A stretch of DNA of 64,000 bases from Verrucomicrobiales bacterium. GTDB taxonomy: Bacteria > Verrucomicrobiota > Verrucomicrobiia > Verrucomicrobiales > DEV007. Of the stretch, positions 39,863 to 48,775 are shown piece by piece; within the stretch, counting starts at the first letter, position 1; each line of letters begins with the position of its first letter. The notes under the pieces are model-generated. The model was not told where the DNA came from, did no database searches, and saw only the letters and a program-made list of their open reading frames with translations. A program made the translations under genes and the position numbers. The stretch covers positions 248,001 to 312,000 of the forward strand of contig JARGPI010000004.1 of the NCBI GenBank assembly GCA_029213005.1, in the 5' to 3' direction.

Positions 39863-39890
39863 GATCCCTACCGTAACCTGAATCCTAAAC

Positions 39891-39925
39891 TGTACAGGGT
39901 ACAGTCCCGGATTGTACAGGGTACC
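39891..39925. repeat. Paired palindrome repeat, copy 4
   Basis: TGTACAGGGTACA (39891) and TGTACAGGGTACC (39913; last base differs) are direct copies 22 bp apart. They lie between the EF-hand gene and its terminator. Confidence 0.83.
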
Positions 39926-39932
39926 ATTTCAA

Positions 39933-39962
39933 AAACCGGCACCTTTTGGTGTCGGTTTTTTT
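39933..39962 (+). terminator. Rho-independent terminator
   Basis: A 9-bp stem ACCGGCACC/GGTGTCGGT with a TTTT loop and a seven-T tail, downstream of the EF-hand gene. Confidence 0.88.
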
Positions 39963-40029
39963 GTGTAGTTAACCGAATCCTACCCATAACTTTGATGAAT
40001 GGGAATCGAGCTGATCTTGATTAAAGAAA

Positions 40030-40055
40030 ATGACAGAAACATGACAGAACTGTCA
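40030..40055. promoter_or_regulatory. Possible PhoB-type box
   Basis: On the minus strand CTGTCATGTTT is followed directly by CTGTCATTTTC: two 11-bp direct repeats of the CTGTCAT type recognised by PhoB. An inverted third CTGTCA is present on the other strand. It lies 50 bp upstream of the thioredoxin-like gene, so phosphate control is possible. Confidence 0.45.
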
Positions 40056-40104
40056 TAATGCGAAATCCGCGAAACTATCCTCCCCGGTCCCGGTTTTACC
40101 TATC

Positions 40105-41187
40105 ATGTTCAAGAAGCTATTCTTATTATCTGTCACAGTATTCGCTACTAATACCGCGTTCTCCCAGGGTCCCCGCCCCTCTGATTTAACCGCATCGCCT
40201 CAGCCGGTGGGTGACTCCGGCGTGATGTGGTATACCACCTGGGAAACCGCTAAAGCGGAAGCGAAAAGGTCCAATCGTCCGATATTCTTTATGGCGGCCG
40301 CCGCGACCTGTTCCGGGATTCCCGGGGTGTTCTGACCAGGGTATACCCACACGCAGAACAGTTTGTTCTCGACTAAAGATTTCGTTAATGCCAGCCGTAA
40401 CTATGTATGCGTTCGCCTCGAGTCATATGAAAGCGAAGAGCACCAGCAACTGGTTCGCTCGTTCCTGAACGGACGGTTTGAAAACACCGCATTCTGCCTT
40501 CTCGATCCCGACGCGGAAACCCGCCTGACGCGCTCCAGCCGCAACCCCAATCATGTCCTCGGAGGAGCCAACGACAGTGTCATCGCGGAAATGAACCGGA
40601 TCGCGGCGGGATACCGAAAAAAGGGCCAAGATACCGAAATGGTCCTGCAGGATTTTCATTCGTTTCGTCAGGCCCTCAATGTCGCCTCCGGTGATCAGCG
40701 TCTGCTGCTGCTCGTCTCGGGCACCGCTTCCGATATTGAAAAGGTGAAAGGCACGCTGCGCCCTGTCTTTGCCGCTCCGGAAGTCATGGGGCGTTTTCAT
40801 CTCGATTTTGCGGATGAAACAGTGGACGCTCAATGGACCGAACTCGTGTCCAATTCCAGCCGGGGCCCGGGTCTGTCAGTTATTCAGGCAGACTCATTTG
40901 GGCAGGAAGGCTCGGTCGTTGCGAAACTGCCGCTCAACGCCAGTTCGACGGAGATTCACCAAACCCTTCTCGCTGCCAACCGGAAATTTGCCGAATCCGA
41001 AGCCCGGAAAATTTACGGTGAGCACGTCAAAGAGGGCCGACAGAACGGCGTCTTTTTCGAGAACAAAATGCCCTACGGCGAAGACCGCGATGGTGATGGG
41101 GAAATCGATCATAGAGGTGGTAAAGGAGGCAAGGGAATGAAAGGCAGAAAAGGCGGAGGCAAAGGAACCGGCCGATCGCCGGAATAG
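40105..41187 (+). CDS. Thioredoxin-like secreted protein with an in-frame TGA codon
   Basis: A signal peptide (LFLLSVTVFATNTAFSQ) is followed by a thioredoxin-like start (WETAKAEAKRSNRPIFFMAA, then a Cys in ATCSGIPGVF). TGA at 40333-40335 interrupts the frame. The same frame continues without a shift as PGYTHTQNSLFSTKDF and runs 284 more codons, with no other stop, to a Gly/Lys tail (GGKGGKGMKGRKGGGKG). Three readings are possible: recent nonsense mutation (TGG to TGA is one step), sequencing error, or recoding of UGA. A hairpin AGAACA-GTT-TGTTCT starts 20 nt past the TGA with G first in its loop, which satisfies loose bacterial SECIS rules. Without Sec, the gene is a pseudogene or is initiated at TTG 40363 as a shorter protein. 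Confidence 0.6.
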
Positions 41188-41223
41188 TAATCAAACACTA
41201 AACATTCAGTACCAATTCATAAG

Positions 41224-41256
41224 GGGGGCGACTGCATTTTGCATCGCCCCCTTTTT
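41224..41256 (+). terminator. Rho-independent terminator
   Basis: GGGGGCGA pairs with TCGCCCCC and is followed by TTTTT. It ends the thioredoxin-like gene. Confidence 0.88.
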
Positions 41257-41360
41257 CGTGGCGAACTGAAGAAGTCACAATAAAAGCAACTATTTATTAT
41301 AGTCGGCAGTTTTCTTTTCGCTTCCTAGTCTTGCGGCGTTCGAATCAATCGAACCGCATT

Positions 41361-43034
41361 ATGAAATCTATCTATTCTCTCCTCAAACTAATGTTACTCG
41401 GGTTCATCCCGCTCACGATTCAGGCGCAAACGGAAGCGTGGAATTATGTGGCTCCGACGTGGAGCCCTAAGCTGCAAGTCAACCAGATCGAATCTTCCAA
41501 CTACCCGGAAATCACCATCTATGCCTCGGCGACGTATGCGGGCAAGCCGATGGATGGCCTGGCAAAATCTGACTTCAGGGTTCGCGAAGGAGGTAGAGAT
41601 CAACCTATTTTCAGTGTCGAAGCGAGACGGGACCCACTTTCCGTCCTGCTGCTCCTCGATGTAAGTGGTTCGATGCGGGGCTCCCTGCCGGCCGCACAGG
41701 AGGCAGCGATCGAATTTATCAGAACACTGGCCCCACATGACAAAGTGGAAGTCATGACCTTTCACGAGCGAATCGATTCCATCTATCGGCTCGGAAGTGA
41801 TTTTGCCGCAGCGGAAAGAGCCATCCTTGCCACCAAACCGCTAGGAGACACTGCGCTCTACGACGGTATTAACGAAGCGCTGTCAGTATTGCAAAAGATC
41901 AGCGGCCGACGTGCCGTAATTGTCCTGAGTGACGGCGTCGATGACAACGGCAGCGGCAATCAATTGAGCAAAAATGATATCGATGTCCCGATTCTCCGGG
42001 CCATGGTATCCAACATACCGGTATATACGATAGGATTGGGAACCAATATGGATGAGGGCATTCTCAGGTCAGTCTCCGGATCCACCGGCGCGGAATACAT
42101 ATCCTCTCCATCGGCGAATCAGTTGTTAAATCTCTATCGGGAACTGGGTAAAAAGTTGGCCGGGCAATATGCGATTCGATATCGCTCCACCTCAGTCGCT
42201 GACGGTTCGATCCGTGGCATCGATCTGGACTATGTGATCCCCAGCTCCAAACCATTCGCCAGTCCCCGGGCGATCATCGGAGACGGGAATGTTCTCGGTT
42301 ACCGGTCTCCGGATCTAACCCGTGAGCAAAACTCAAGACTGGCCCGACTTTCCGGCCTACCGGAGCTTCACCGCCGCTATAATCTACCGAAATTCAAAAC
42401 GATCGACATCGAGCCGGATGCTTTCTGGCCCGAGTGGCTGCCGACTTATCGCAAGGTTCTGCAGACCAAACCGATTCGTCAGGATGGCTATAACGAAGTG
42501 CTCGAATTCACCACAACCGATTCCGAAGTCATGGTAACTCAGGAACTGCGGGACGACCTGGTGACCGCAGGGTGGACCGTCCAAACCCACACTTCGCTTG
42601 CTAACATTTCCACTTTGGAAAGCACCAGAGAAAACCGGGTTCTCACGATCGCCGCCGTTCGGGAAAACGGACGCACCCGGGTGGTTGCGGAACATTCCGG
42701 AGAAGCGACACCAATCTATATCGGGGCGATTCGGAAAGAACAGATCTTTAACGCCGAAGGTCGTGATGTCGTTGTTTCCGGCTCCTATTCGAAAATACGC
42801 ATTCTGGGGCAGTGCCAAAACCTAACCGTCACCGGAGAGGGCAACCGAATCGAAGCGGACACGGTGCAACAGGCTCGAATTTCCGGCTATGGCAATACCA
42901 CTTCGATCCGCAATTTGGGAGGGGCAACTCTGGCCGGAGATAAAAACCGGATCGACTGGAAAAACGGTATCGACGGCAATTCCCCGAAAGTGAAAGATCT
43001 CGGTATCGACAACCTCGTTGACCGGAAAGAGTAG
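41361..43034 (+). CDS. vWA-domain protein with C-terminal DUF3060-like domain
   Basis: This 557-aa protein has a signal peptide (LLKLMLLGFIPLTIQAQ) and a Metavinculin-like leader. The vWA domain has MIDAS LLLDVSGSMRGSL, the conserved T of GDTALYDGI and AVIVLSDGVDDNG. The C-terminal 110 residues repeat G-x-N/Q-x-x-I/V phases (VVVSGSYSKIRILGQ, LTVTGEGNRIEADT, ARISGYGNTTSI), as in DUF3060. Such proteins are predicted periplasmic or surface adhesion/scaffold modules that bind a metal through MIDAS. The ATG at 41361 is chosen over one at 41331 because it begins the signal peptide. It is flanked by terminators on both sides and so is monocistronic. Confidence 0.86.
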   Translation: MKSIYSLLKLMLLGFIPLTIQAQTEAWNYVAPTWSPKLQVNQIESSNYPEITIYASATYAGKPMDGLAKSDFRVREGGRDQPIFSVEARRDPLSVLLLLDVSGSMRGSLPAAQEAAIEFIRTLAPHDKVEVMTFHERIDSIYRLGSDFAAAERAILATKPLGDTALYDGINEALSVLQKISGRRAVIVLSDGVDDNGSGNQLSKNDIDVPILRAMVSNIPVYTIGLGTNMDEGILRSVSGSTGAEYISSPSANQLLNLYRELGKKLAGQYAIRYRSTSVADGSIRGIDLDYVIPSSKPFASPRAIIGDGNVLGYRSPDLTREQNSRLARLSGLPELHRRYNLPKFKTIDIEPDAFWPEWLPTYRKVLQTKPIRQDGYNEVLEFTTTDSEVMVTQELRDDLVTAGWTVQTHTSLANISTLESTRENRVLTIAAVRENGRTRVVAEHSGEATPIYIGAIRKEQIFNAEGRDVVVSGSYSKIRILGQCQNLTVTGEGNRIEADTVQQARISGYGNTTSIRNLGGATLAGDKNRIDWKNGIDGNSPKVKDLGIDNLVDRKE

Positions 43035-43058
43035 CAGTAAACATTTCAACTCAATAGC

Positions 43059-43103
43059 GGGTGCGTTTGGTGAGCAACATAGATCACCGGGCGCACCCTT
43101 TTT
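43059..43103 (+). terminator. Rho-independent terminator
   Basis: GGGTGCG/CGCACCC closes a longer hairpin (inner GGTGA/TCACC) followed by TTTTT, 25 bp after the vWA gene. Confidence 0.82.
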
Positions 43104-43181
43104 CGTTACCTCAATTCCCTACCTCCCTCTCGAAACCATCTGTAGAGAAAAGGATGACAATTAGTTAAGTAAAATTAACTA

Positions 43182-43210
43182 TTGGTAAATATTAAATTTT
43201 TGATTATAAT
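43182..43210 (+). promoter_or_regulatory. Sigma-70-type promoter
   Basis: TTGGTA (43182-43187) and TATAAT (43205-43210) with 17-bp spacing, 31 bp before the polymerase gene, in an AT-rich stretch. Confidence 0.7.
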
Positions 43211-43241
43211 TGCAGTTACTTTCATTTCCACCATACCCTAG

Positions 43242-45323
43242 ATGAATCTAATCTGCCGTTTCGCCGTTATTACTATCTTTTTAGCAGGCCTGGTCACCGT
43301 GGGGATCCTGGGCACCTCTGCTTCGATGACTTTTGTCTGGCCCGGTTACCTTGTGATCGGACTTTCCGGTATTGCTTCTGTGATCGCCATTTTCAGGCGA
43401 ACCAAATACATCATTCCATCCTGGTGCATGATCGCGGCGTTCGGTTTCGCCGGTTACCTACTGGTCCGGGCGATGGGCTCACCGGTTGCCTATTTTGCCC
43501 GGGAGGACGGCGCTTTGCTGATCACCTGCTTTATCGCCTACGCGGTATTCCTCTCTATGCTGGATGACTCACGCTGGAGACGGGGCCTGTTCTGGTGCAT
43601 TGTGAGTTTGCTGGTCCTGAACTGCGGCATGGCGATGGTTCAGTTGATTTCCGGATCTGAAACCTGGTTGCTTTCCGGGTACGAACGCACCTTTCCGGAC
43701 CGTATCGGAGGGCTCTTTAACCACCCTGAGCACTTTGCCGGTTTACTCGCGATCGGTATCCCGTTTTTGATTTCGGCGATTATTTTTGGACGTCAGAAAA
43801 AGCCGGTAACGATAGGGCTGGGAATTCTCTGTGCCTTCTGCCTCATTGGCATTATTCTTTCGAAGAGTTTGCTCGGTTTTATGGCTGCCGCTGTCGGCGT
43901 CACGATCCTCGGAGCGATCGTCGTCTTTCTCTGTTGGCGGAAACTGGTATTCCGGGCTCAGAAATCCATCCTGATGGTCTGTGGAATCCTCGGAGTGCTC
44001 ACTCTTGGCTTTGTCTTTCAGAATTTCAGTCGGGTCGGAAATCTGATTGATCAAAAGATTCTGACTCGCGAAGGGCAGATCAGTCTCCCCGGAATCTGGA
44101 GTTCCAGTCTCGAACAGTTTGCGGAGGCCCCACTCGCTGGAACCGGAAGTCGCACTTTTTACTTTTTCAGCCGGAAATTTCGCCCCGAACAAGAGGGCAC
44201 CGCCAGTTTTGAGACGGAATTTGTCCATAACGAATACCTTCAATTACTCGCCGACTACGGGATCATCGGTCTGACTCTGGGACTCACATTTATCCTGCTG
44301 CATTTCTACAACGGCATGAAGTTTGTGCTCGGCTACGTGAAGTTTCAATCGATTCAGGGCTCCGTGCTGCCGAAATCCGATCACCTCGCTCTCGTCGCTG
44401 GCGCACTCACTGCGATTGGAACGGTCGCGTTTCTCGCGATGTTTGATTTTGTGATTCACATCCCCGCAATCGCTCTCCTCGCCACGATTTTAATCGGCGT
44501 TTTGGCCTGCCCGGACCCGATGTCCCGCGCGCTGCAACCCAAAGAGGAAGATACCTATATCCCCGGCGGCAGTTGCCTCTTCCTCGGACGCGGGCTCGCT
44601 TTTGGGTGTGGCGTGGCTCTGACTTTATTCAGCTGTATTTTCAGCCGCAGCGAATGGCATCTCGAAATGGCAAAGGTGGGATTTGAGTCGGGTGAAATCA
44701 ATTCTGAACAACTCAAGCATCTCGAACGGGCCCGCAAGATCGACCCTCAGAATCCACATGCGATGACCTGGAGCGCCCATTCGCTCGTCGGGATTATTAC
44801 GCCGGAAATGTCGGATTCTGTGCGGCGCACTTATCTGGAGAAAGCCGAGGAATTCTTCAGCAAAGCCGAGGACCTCTATCCACAGGACATCGATACCGCC
44901 ATCGCCCACAGCGTGGTTCTTGATGCTCTGGGCAAAACAGATCAGGCAGCAGACCGGATTCGCCTCGCCAGACTTTGGGCACCGCTACACGGAAACCTCC
45001 TGATCGCTCAAGCCGAGCATTTCCTCCGGAACGGGGAACTGGATCGTGCCGAAAAGTCTTATGAAATGGCACGCGATGCGAAAGTATTTCCAAATTTGGC
45101 AGCAGTTGAAGAAGGTCTTCTGATCCTTGAGGCCCGAAAAGCCGAGATGGACGTGGCAAAACCAACCCAACTCACCGGAACCGACGGAAAAACTCTCAAA
45201 GACGGCAAAATCGGGGAAGTCGAATTCAGTGGAGACATCAACTCAATTCTTGACGAATCGATTCGCAAACTGGAATCAAAACTGGGGAGCGAAGCCGTCG
45301 AAATTGACCTGAATCCCGAGTAG
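43242..45323 (+). CDS. O-antigen ligase/Wzy-type membrane protein with TPR tail
   Basis: This 693-aa protein has about 11-12 membrane segments in the first 460 residues. The large periplasmic loop carries the Wzy_C signature (FNHPEHFAGLLAIG and FVHNEYLQLLADYGIIGL). Residues 490-650 are TPR-like (LEKAEEFFSKAEDLYPQDID, LDRAEKSYEMARDAKVF). The Wzy_C family transfers or polymerises lipid-linked glycans at the outer face of the inner membrane; TPR fusions are common in exopolysaccharide or O-antigen systems. No other glycan gene is next to it, so the glycan is unknown. It has its own promoter and is followed by rlmB-like and other genes on the same strand. Confidence 0.87.
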   Translation: MNLICRFAVITIFLAGLVTVGILGTSASMTFVWPGYLVIGLSGIASVIAIFRRTKYIIPSWCMIAAFGFAGYLLVRAMGSPVAYFAREDGALLITCFIAYAVFLSMLDDSRWRRGLFWCIVSLLVLNCGMAMVQLISGSETWLLSGYERTFPDRIGGLFNHPEHFAGLLAIGIPFLISAIIFGRQKKPVTIGLGILCAFCLIGIILSKSLLGFMAAAVGVTILGAIVVFLCWRKLVFRAQKSILMVCGILGVLTLGFVFQNFSRVGNLIDQKILTREGQISLPGIWSSSLEQFAEAPLAGTGSRTFYFFSRKFRPEQEGTASFETEFVHNEYLQLLADYGIIGLTLGLTFILLHFYNGMKFVLGYVKFQSIQGSVLPKSDHLALVAGALTAIGTVAFLAMFDFVIHIPAIALLATILIGVLACPDPMSRALQPKEEDTYIPGGSCLFLGRGLAFGCGVALTLFSCIFSRSEWHLEMAKVGFESGEINSEQLKHLERARKIDPQNPHAMTWSAHSLVGIITPEMSDSVRRTYLEKAEEFFSKAEDLYPQDIDTAIAHSVVLDALGKTDQAADRIRLARLWAPLHGNLLIAQAEHFLRNGELDRAEKSYEMARDAKVFPNLAAVEEGLLILEARKAEMDVAKPTQLTGTDGKTLKDGKIGEVEFSGDINSILDESIRKLESKLGSEAVEIDLNPE

Positions 45324-45364
45324 ACCGGCGCTGGAAATCGGAGCGACTCGAAGTATCATTTCCT

Positions 45365-45952
45365 ATGTCAAGAAATCGTGGCCGCAGCTCGCGGCGCCCC
45401 AGCTCCGGAGCTCGCTCCAACACCCATTCCGAGGCTCCCACCGGTATCGCCCGCCTTACCGAGGAAGGCCTCTTTGATTTATTGAAGCAGGAGGAGAATC
45501 CGCTGATTCTGATTCTCGACGGCGTTCAGGATCCTCACAACCTCGGTGCCTGCCTGCGAACCGCTGATGGTGCCGGCGTTCTCGCCGTGGTGGTGCCCCG
45601 CCACAAGTCAGCTCCCGTCACGGAAACGGTCGTTCGCATAGCCTGCGGAGCCGCCTCGTCTATCCCCGTGGTCGGTGTTTCCAATATGGTTAGATTTCTG
45701 CAAGCGCTTCGCGAAGATTACGGGGTCCGGACCGTCGGAACGGCCGATCAGGCCACAGAAGGCCTCTATGAAACCGATCTAACCGGTCCTCTTGCCATTG
45801 TTTTGGGAGCCGAAGAAAAAGGGATGCGACGCCTCACCATGGAAAACTGCGACGCATTGATCACTATTCCCATGCTGGGCGAAGTTCCCTGCTTGAACGT
45901 TTCCAACGCTACCGCCGTCTGTCTCTATGAAGCCGTTCGGCAGAGACGTTAG
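45365..45952 (+). CDS. SpoU/TrmH-family RNA 2'-O-methyltransferase (RlmB-like)
   Basis: This 195-aa protein starts with an Arg/Ser-rich tail. The SPOUT domain has the three motifs: ILDGVQDPHNLGACLRTADG (motif 1), IVLGAEEKGM (motif 2) and IPMLGEVPCLNVSNATAVCLYE (motif 3). These form the knotted SAM site. In RlmB the target is Gm2251 of 23S rRNA; TrmH targets Gm18 of tRNA. The usual N-terminal L30e-like RNA-binding domain is replaced by the short basic tail, so the target cannot be fixed. A Gm18-type role would be of interest given the altered position 18 in the tRNA array, but this is speculation. Confidence 0.88.
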   Translation: MSRNRGRSSRRPSSGARSNTHSEAPTGIARLTEEGLFDLLKQEENPLILILDGVQDPHNLGACLRTADGAGVLAVVVPRHKSAPVTETVVRIACGAASSIPVVGVSNMVRFLQALREDYGVRTVGTADQATEGLYETDLTGPLAIVLGAEEKGMRRLTMENCDALITIPMLGEVPCLNVSNATAVCLYEAVRQRR

Positions 45953-46029
45953 AATTTTGATTCAGTTTTGTAATTGAGTCGCCGCATTAAAAACTTTACG
46001 ATACCCGAAAATTTAAATTAAATTATTTT

Positions 46030-46749
46030 ATGAGTTCAGCTTACGGAAATCCTTATTCAGTTGCCCAGGCGGATGTCTCGGAACGCGCCGCCTTTATACG
46101 TCGCACCTACGCGCATCTTGCCGGGGCGGTTCTCGCCTTGATTTGTATCGACTTCGTTTTGTTAAATACACCGGCGGTTCGATCATTTATTGAGAATATC
46201 TTTTTCCGTGGCTCCAGCGGCGGCAGCATGCTCTGGCTCGGAGTTTTGGGAGCCTTCATGGTTATTTCCTGGCTCGCCACGAGTTTCGCCAACAATCCGG
46301 GCAACAAAAATATGCAGTACCTTGGACTCGGGCTCTACACCTTTGCCTGGGCGGTCATGTTCCTGCCGATTTTGATGCTCGCACAATACAAAACCGGCGA
46401 TAACACACTGATTACCAAAGCAGGAATCTGCACCGGCACCGTTTTCGCCGCTCTCACGATGATTGCCATGTTCACCCGGGCGGATTTCTCCTTCCTTCGC
46501 GGATTTCTCATGATCGGCGGATTTGTCGCTCTCGGCGCAATCATCGCCGGAGTGCTCTTCGGCTTCAGTCTCGGAGTCTGGTTTTCCGCTGCGATGGTGC
46601 TGTTTGCCTCGATTTCGATTCTCTACAACACCTCCGAAATCATTCACAACTACAACACCGACCAGCATGTCGCCGCAGCGCTCTCCCTGTTCGGTAGTGT
46701 CGCGATGCTCTTCTGGTATATCCTCCGGATCTTTATGTCACGTGAGTAA
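46030..46749 (+). CDS. Bax inhibitor-1 (BI-1/YccA) family membrane protein
   Basis: This 239-aa protein has seven hydrophobic segments and the family signatures SERAAFIRRTYAHLAGAVLA near the N-terminus and ILYNTSEIIHNYNTDQHVAAAL near the C-terminus. BI-1 proteins are pH-sensitive calcium-leak channels, or act on membrane proteolysis through FtsH (E. coli YccA). Length is normal. It ends before a UUCG-loop terminator. Confidence 0.93.
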   Translation: MSSAYGNPYSVAQADVSERAAFIRRTYAHLAGAVLALICIDFVLLNTPAVRSFIENIFFRGSSGGSMLWLGVLGAFMVISWLATSFANNPGNKNMQYLGLGLYTFAWAVMFLPILMLAQYKTGDNTLITKAGICTGTVFAALTMIAMFTRADFSFLRGFLMIGGFVALGAIIAGVLFGFSLGVWFSAAMVLFASISILYNTSEIIHNYNTDQHVAAALSLFGSVAMLFWYILRIFMSRE

Positions 46750-46776
46750 TCGGTCGAAAAAACCGAAAACGATTTC

Positions 46777-46807
46777 AAAAAGCTCTCCTTCGGGAGGGCT
46801 TTTTTTG
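46777..46807 (+). terminator. Rho-independent terminator with TTCG loop
   Basis: AAAGCTCTCC-TTCG-GGAGGGCTTT followed by T-run. It separates the BI-1 gene from aroE. Confidence 0.9.
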
Positions 46808-46892
46808 TAGGCGGTAATCTTGGTTTAGGAGACCTGAAATCCCGGAGAATGTGATCTTGAAATTCAAGAAGGCCCTCGCTAGGATGCCGCGT

Positions 46893-47768
46893 ATGGCGAA
46901 AGAACTGAATTTCAAACAGGAGTTGGTGGGATGCTTCGGATTTCCCGTGTCGGAGAACCCGACGCAGGCCATGATCGAACCCGCATTTCGCGATATGGAT
47001 CTCGACTGGCGCTATCTCACTCTCGAAGTGAAGCCCGAAGACCTTCCCGCCGCTGTCGCCGGAGCCAGAGCCTTTGGCTTTCAGGGATTTAACTGTACGA
47101 TTCCTCACAAAGTCGCCGTCATCGAACATCTCGACGGCCTTGGAGAATCCGCAGAATTGATGGGTGCCGTGAATTGCGTCGTCAATCGGGACGGGAAACT
47201 GATCGGGGAGAATACGGACGGAAAAGGCTTTGTCTCCAGCTTTAAAGAACTGTCAGACCCCGCCGGCAAATCAATGGTACTTTTCGGAGCAGGAGGAGCC
47301 GCCCGGGCCATCGGGGTGGAAATGGCCCTCGCAGGAGTCACATCCATCACCATCGTGAATCGTGATATCAGCCGGGGTAATGAGTTGCTCAAACTCTTCG
47401 CAGGTAAACTCAACGACGCGGTTGGCGGTGGTCTCGATGTCTCTTTTATCCCCTGGGAAGGTGATTTCGATATTCCTCAGGGAACCGATATCGTCGTCAA
47501 CGCCACGTCGATCGGTCTTTTTCCGGATGTTGACGCCCGGATTGCCCTGAATACCGATACACTCACCGCCGATATGATCGTAGCGGATGTCATTCCCAAT
47601 CCCCCGAAGACCCGACTCGTTAAAGAAGCCACCGCGAAAGGATGTCAGGTCATCGACGGGCTTGGCATGTTGGTAGCACAGGGAGTGATTGGTATCGAAT
47701 TCTGGACCGGCAGAACGCCGGACGCCGGAGTGATGCGACGGGGCCTCGAAGACGTTTTCGGTGCGTGA
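46893..47768 (+). CDS. aroE: Shikimate dehydrogenase
   Basis: This protein of about 291 aa catalyses NADPH-dependent reduction of 3-dehydroshikimate in aromatic amino-acid synthesis. It has VGCFGFPVSENPTQAM (substrate loop), NCTIPHKVAV with the catalytic Lys, NTDGKGFV, the nucleotide-binding GAGGAARAIG and the C-terminal GLGMLVAQGVIGIEFWTG. The start at MAKELNF is favoured by AGGA 8 nt upstream; ATG 46884 and GTG 46851 are also in frame. It overlaps nothing and is followed closely by a membrane protein gene. Confidence 0.93.
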   Translation: MAKELNFKQELVGCFGFPVSENPTQAMIEPAFRDMDLDWRYLTLEVKPEDLPAAVAGARAFGFQGFNCTIPHKVAVIEHLDGLGESAELMGAVNCVVNRDGKLIGENTDGKGFVSSFKELSDPAGKSMVLFGAGGAARAIGVEMALAGVTSITIVNRDISRGNELLKLFAGKLNDAVGGGLDVSFIPWEGDFDIPQGTDIVVNATSIGLFPDVDARIALNTDTLTADMIVADVIPNPPKTRLVKEATAKGCQVIDGLGMLVAQGVIGIEFWTGRTPDAGVMRRGLEDVFGA

Positions 47769-47794
47769 CACGCGCGGATTTCAACCACACGACT

Positions 47795-48559
47795 ATGTCA
47801 AAACAACGAACCAGGCAGATCGGTTTTATCGCGATCGGGCTCATCATCTGCGGTGCCTTTGGAATGGCGCTTTTCTATCGCAGCGCGCTTTCGCCCTGCC
47901 TGGTGCCCGGACTTGAAGGTACGGCGGGATTTGAAAACGGCTTCCCGATTGGGCAATCCCTGACCGGTGCCACCATTTTTCTCGATATTTTGGACCTCGC
48001 CAAGAGTGGCCCCGTCTTTCTGGCATTTGGCCTGCTCTGGGTCGCCGGATCCATCCTTGTCCGGGTCCTGATGGGCTGGGGAGATCTGGAAGTCACCGGT
48101 CGCCCCGTTAAGCTGCTCGGTATCTTCGGTGCGGTGTTTCAGCTCCTCGGCTCCTTTATGTTTCTGTATTCCGCCTGGATAATCGTCGCCACTTTAAAAC
48201 TGGATCAGGAAATCCCGATCAGCGACATCACCGCCAGTTACGGTATGACGTTGCGAAGCACCCTGTCGGGCCTAACCACCTTCGGAATCGGTAATGTGAT
48301 GACCGCTATATTCCTGAAACATTCGATCGATGGAAAAAGCGCCATTCCCACGAAGCGAAAACGGAAAATCGTCGCCTCTCTGTCCTTTGTCCCGATGGGC
48401 ATCGCAATCATCGCTCTGGTCAACGCCCTGCTTCAGGAAATCAACCCGACGCAGATCAACAGCACCCTGCTGGCGGCCAGCCTCGTTGGATTTGCTTTAC
48501 CCATGGTCGTTGGATCCATTCCTCTAATGGTGAATTCCAAATCGATCCCGCGAAGCTGA
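47795..48559 (+). CDS. Four- or five-TM membrane protein of unknown function
   Basis: This 254-aa protein has hydrophobic segments at about 10-30, 70-95, 105-130, 150-170 and 190-245. A highly basic loop (PTKRKRKIV) lies before the last pair. It is not recognised. The start MSKQRTRQ is 26 bp after the aroE stop, so the two are likely co-transcribed. Earlier in-frame starts lie within aroE and are less likely. Confidence 0.7.
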   Translation: MSKQRTRQIGFIAIGLIICGAFGMALFYRSALSPCLVPGLEGTAGFENGFPIGQSLTGATIFLDILDLAKSGPVFLAFGLLWVAGSILVRVLMGWGDLEVTGRPVKLLGIFGAVFQLLGSFMFLYSAWIIVATLKLDQEIPISDITASYGMTLRSTLSGLTTFGIGNVMTAIFLKHSIDGKSAIPTKRKRKIVASLSFVPMGIAIIALVNALLQEINPTQINSTLLAASLVGFALPMVVGSIPLMVNSKSIPRS

Positions 48560-48775
48560 TCACTGATCATCGACATCGTACCTACCCTTTGGTGACACCA
48601 CAGAGTTTCACTGAAGAACCGATTCATCGCCGGAAGCATTCCGTATCCCGGTTCGAGCTCCAGCAAATACTTATAACTTAGCGCTTCCGTTGTCGCATCC
48701 CCAACGAACCTGTCTTCTAAAACAATCCTGAACCCGGTATTGAATCAAATATCGCTACCGGTACACTGCCCGCCT

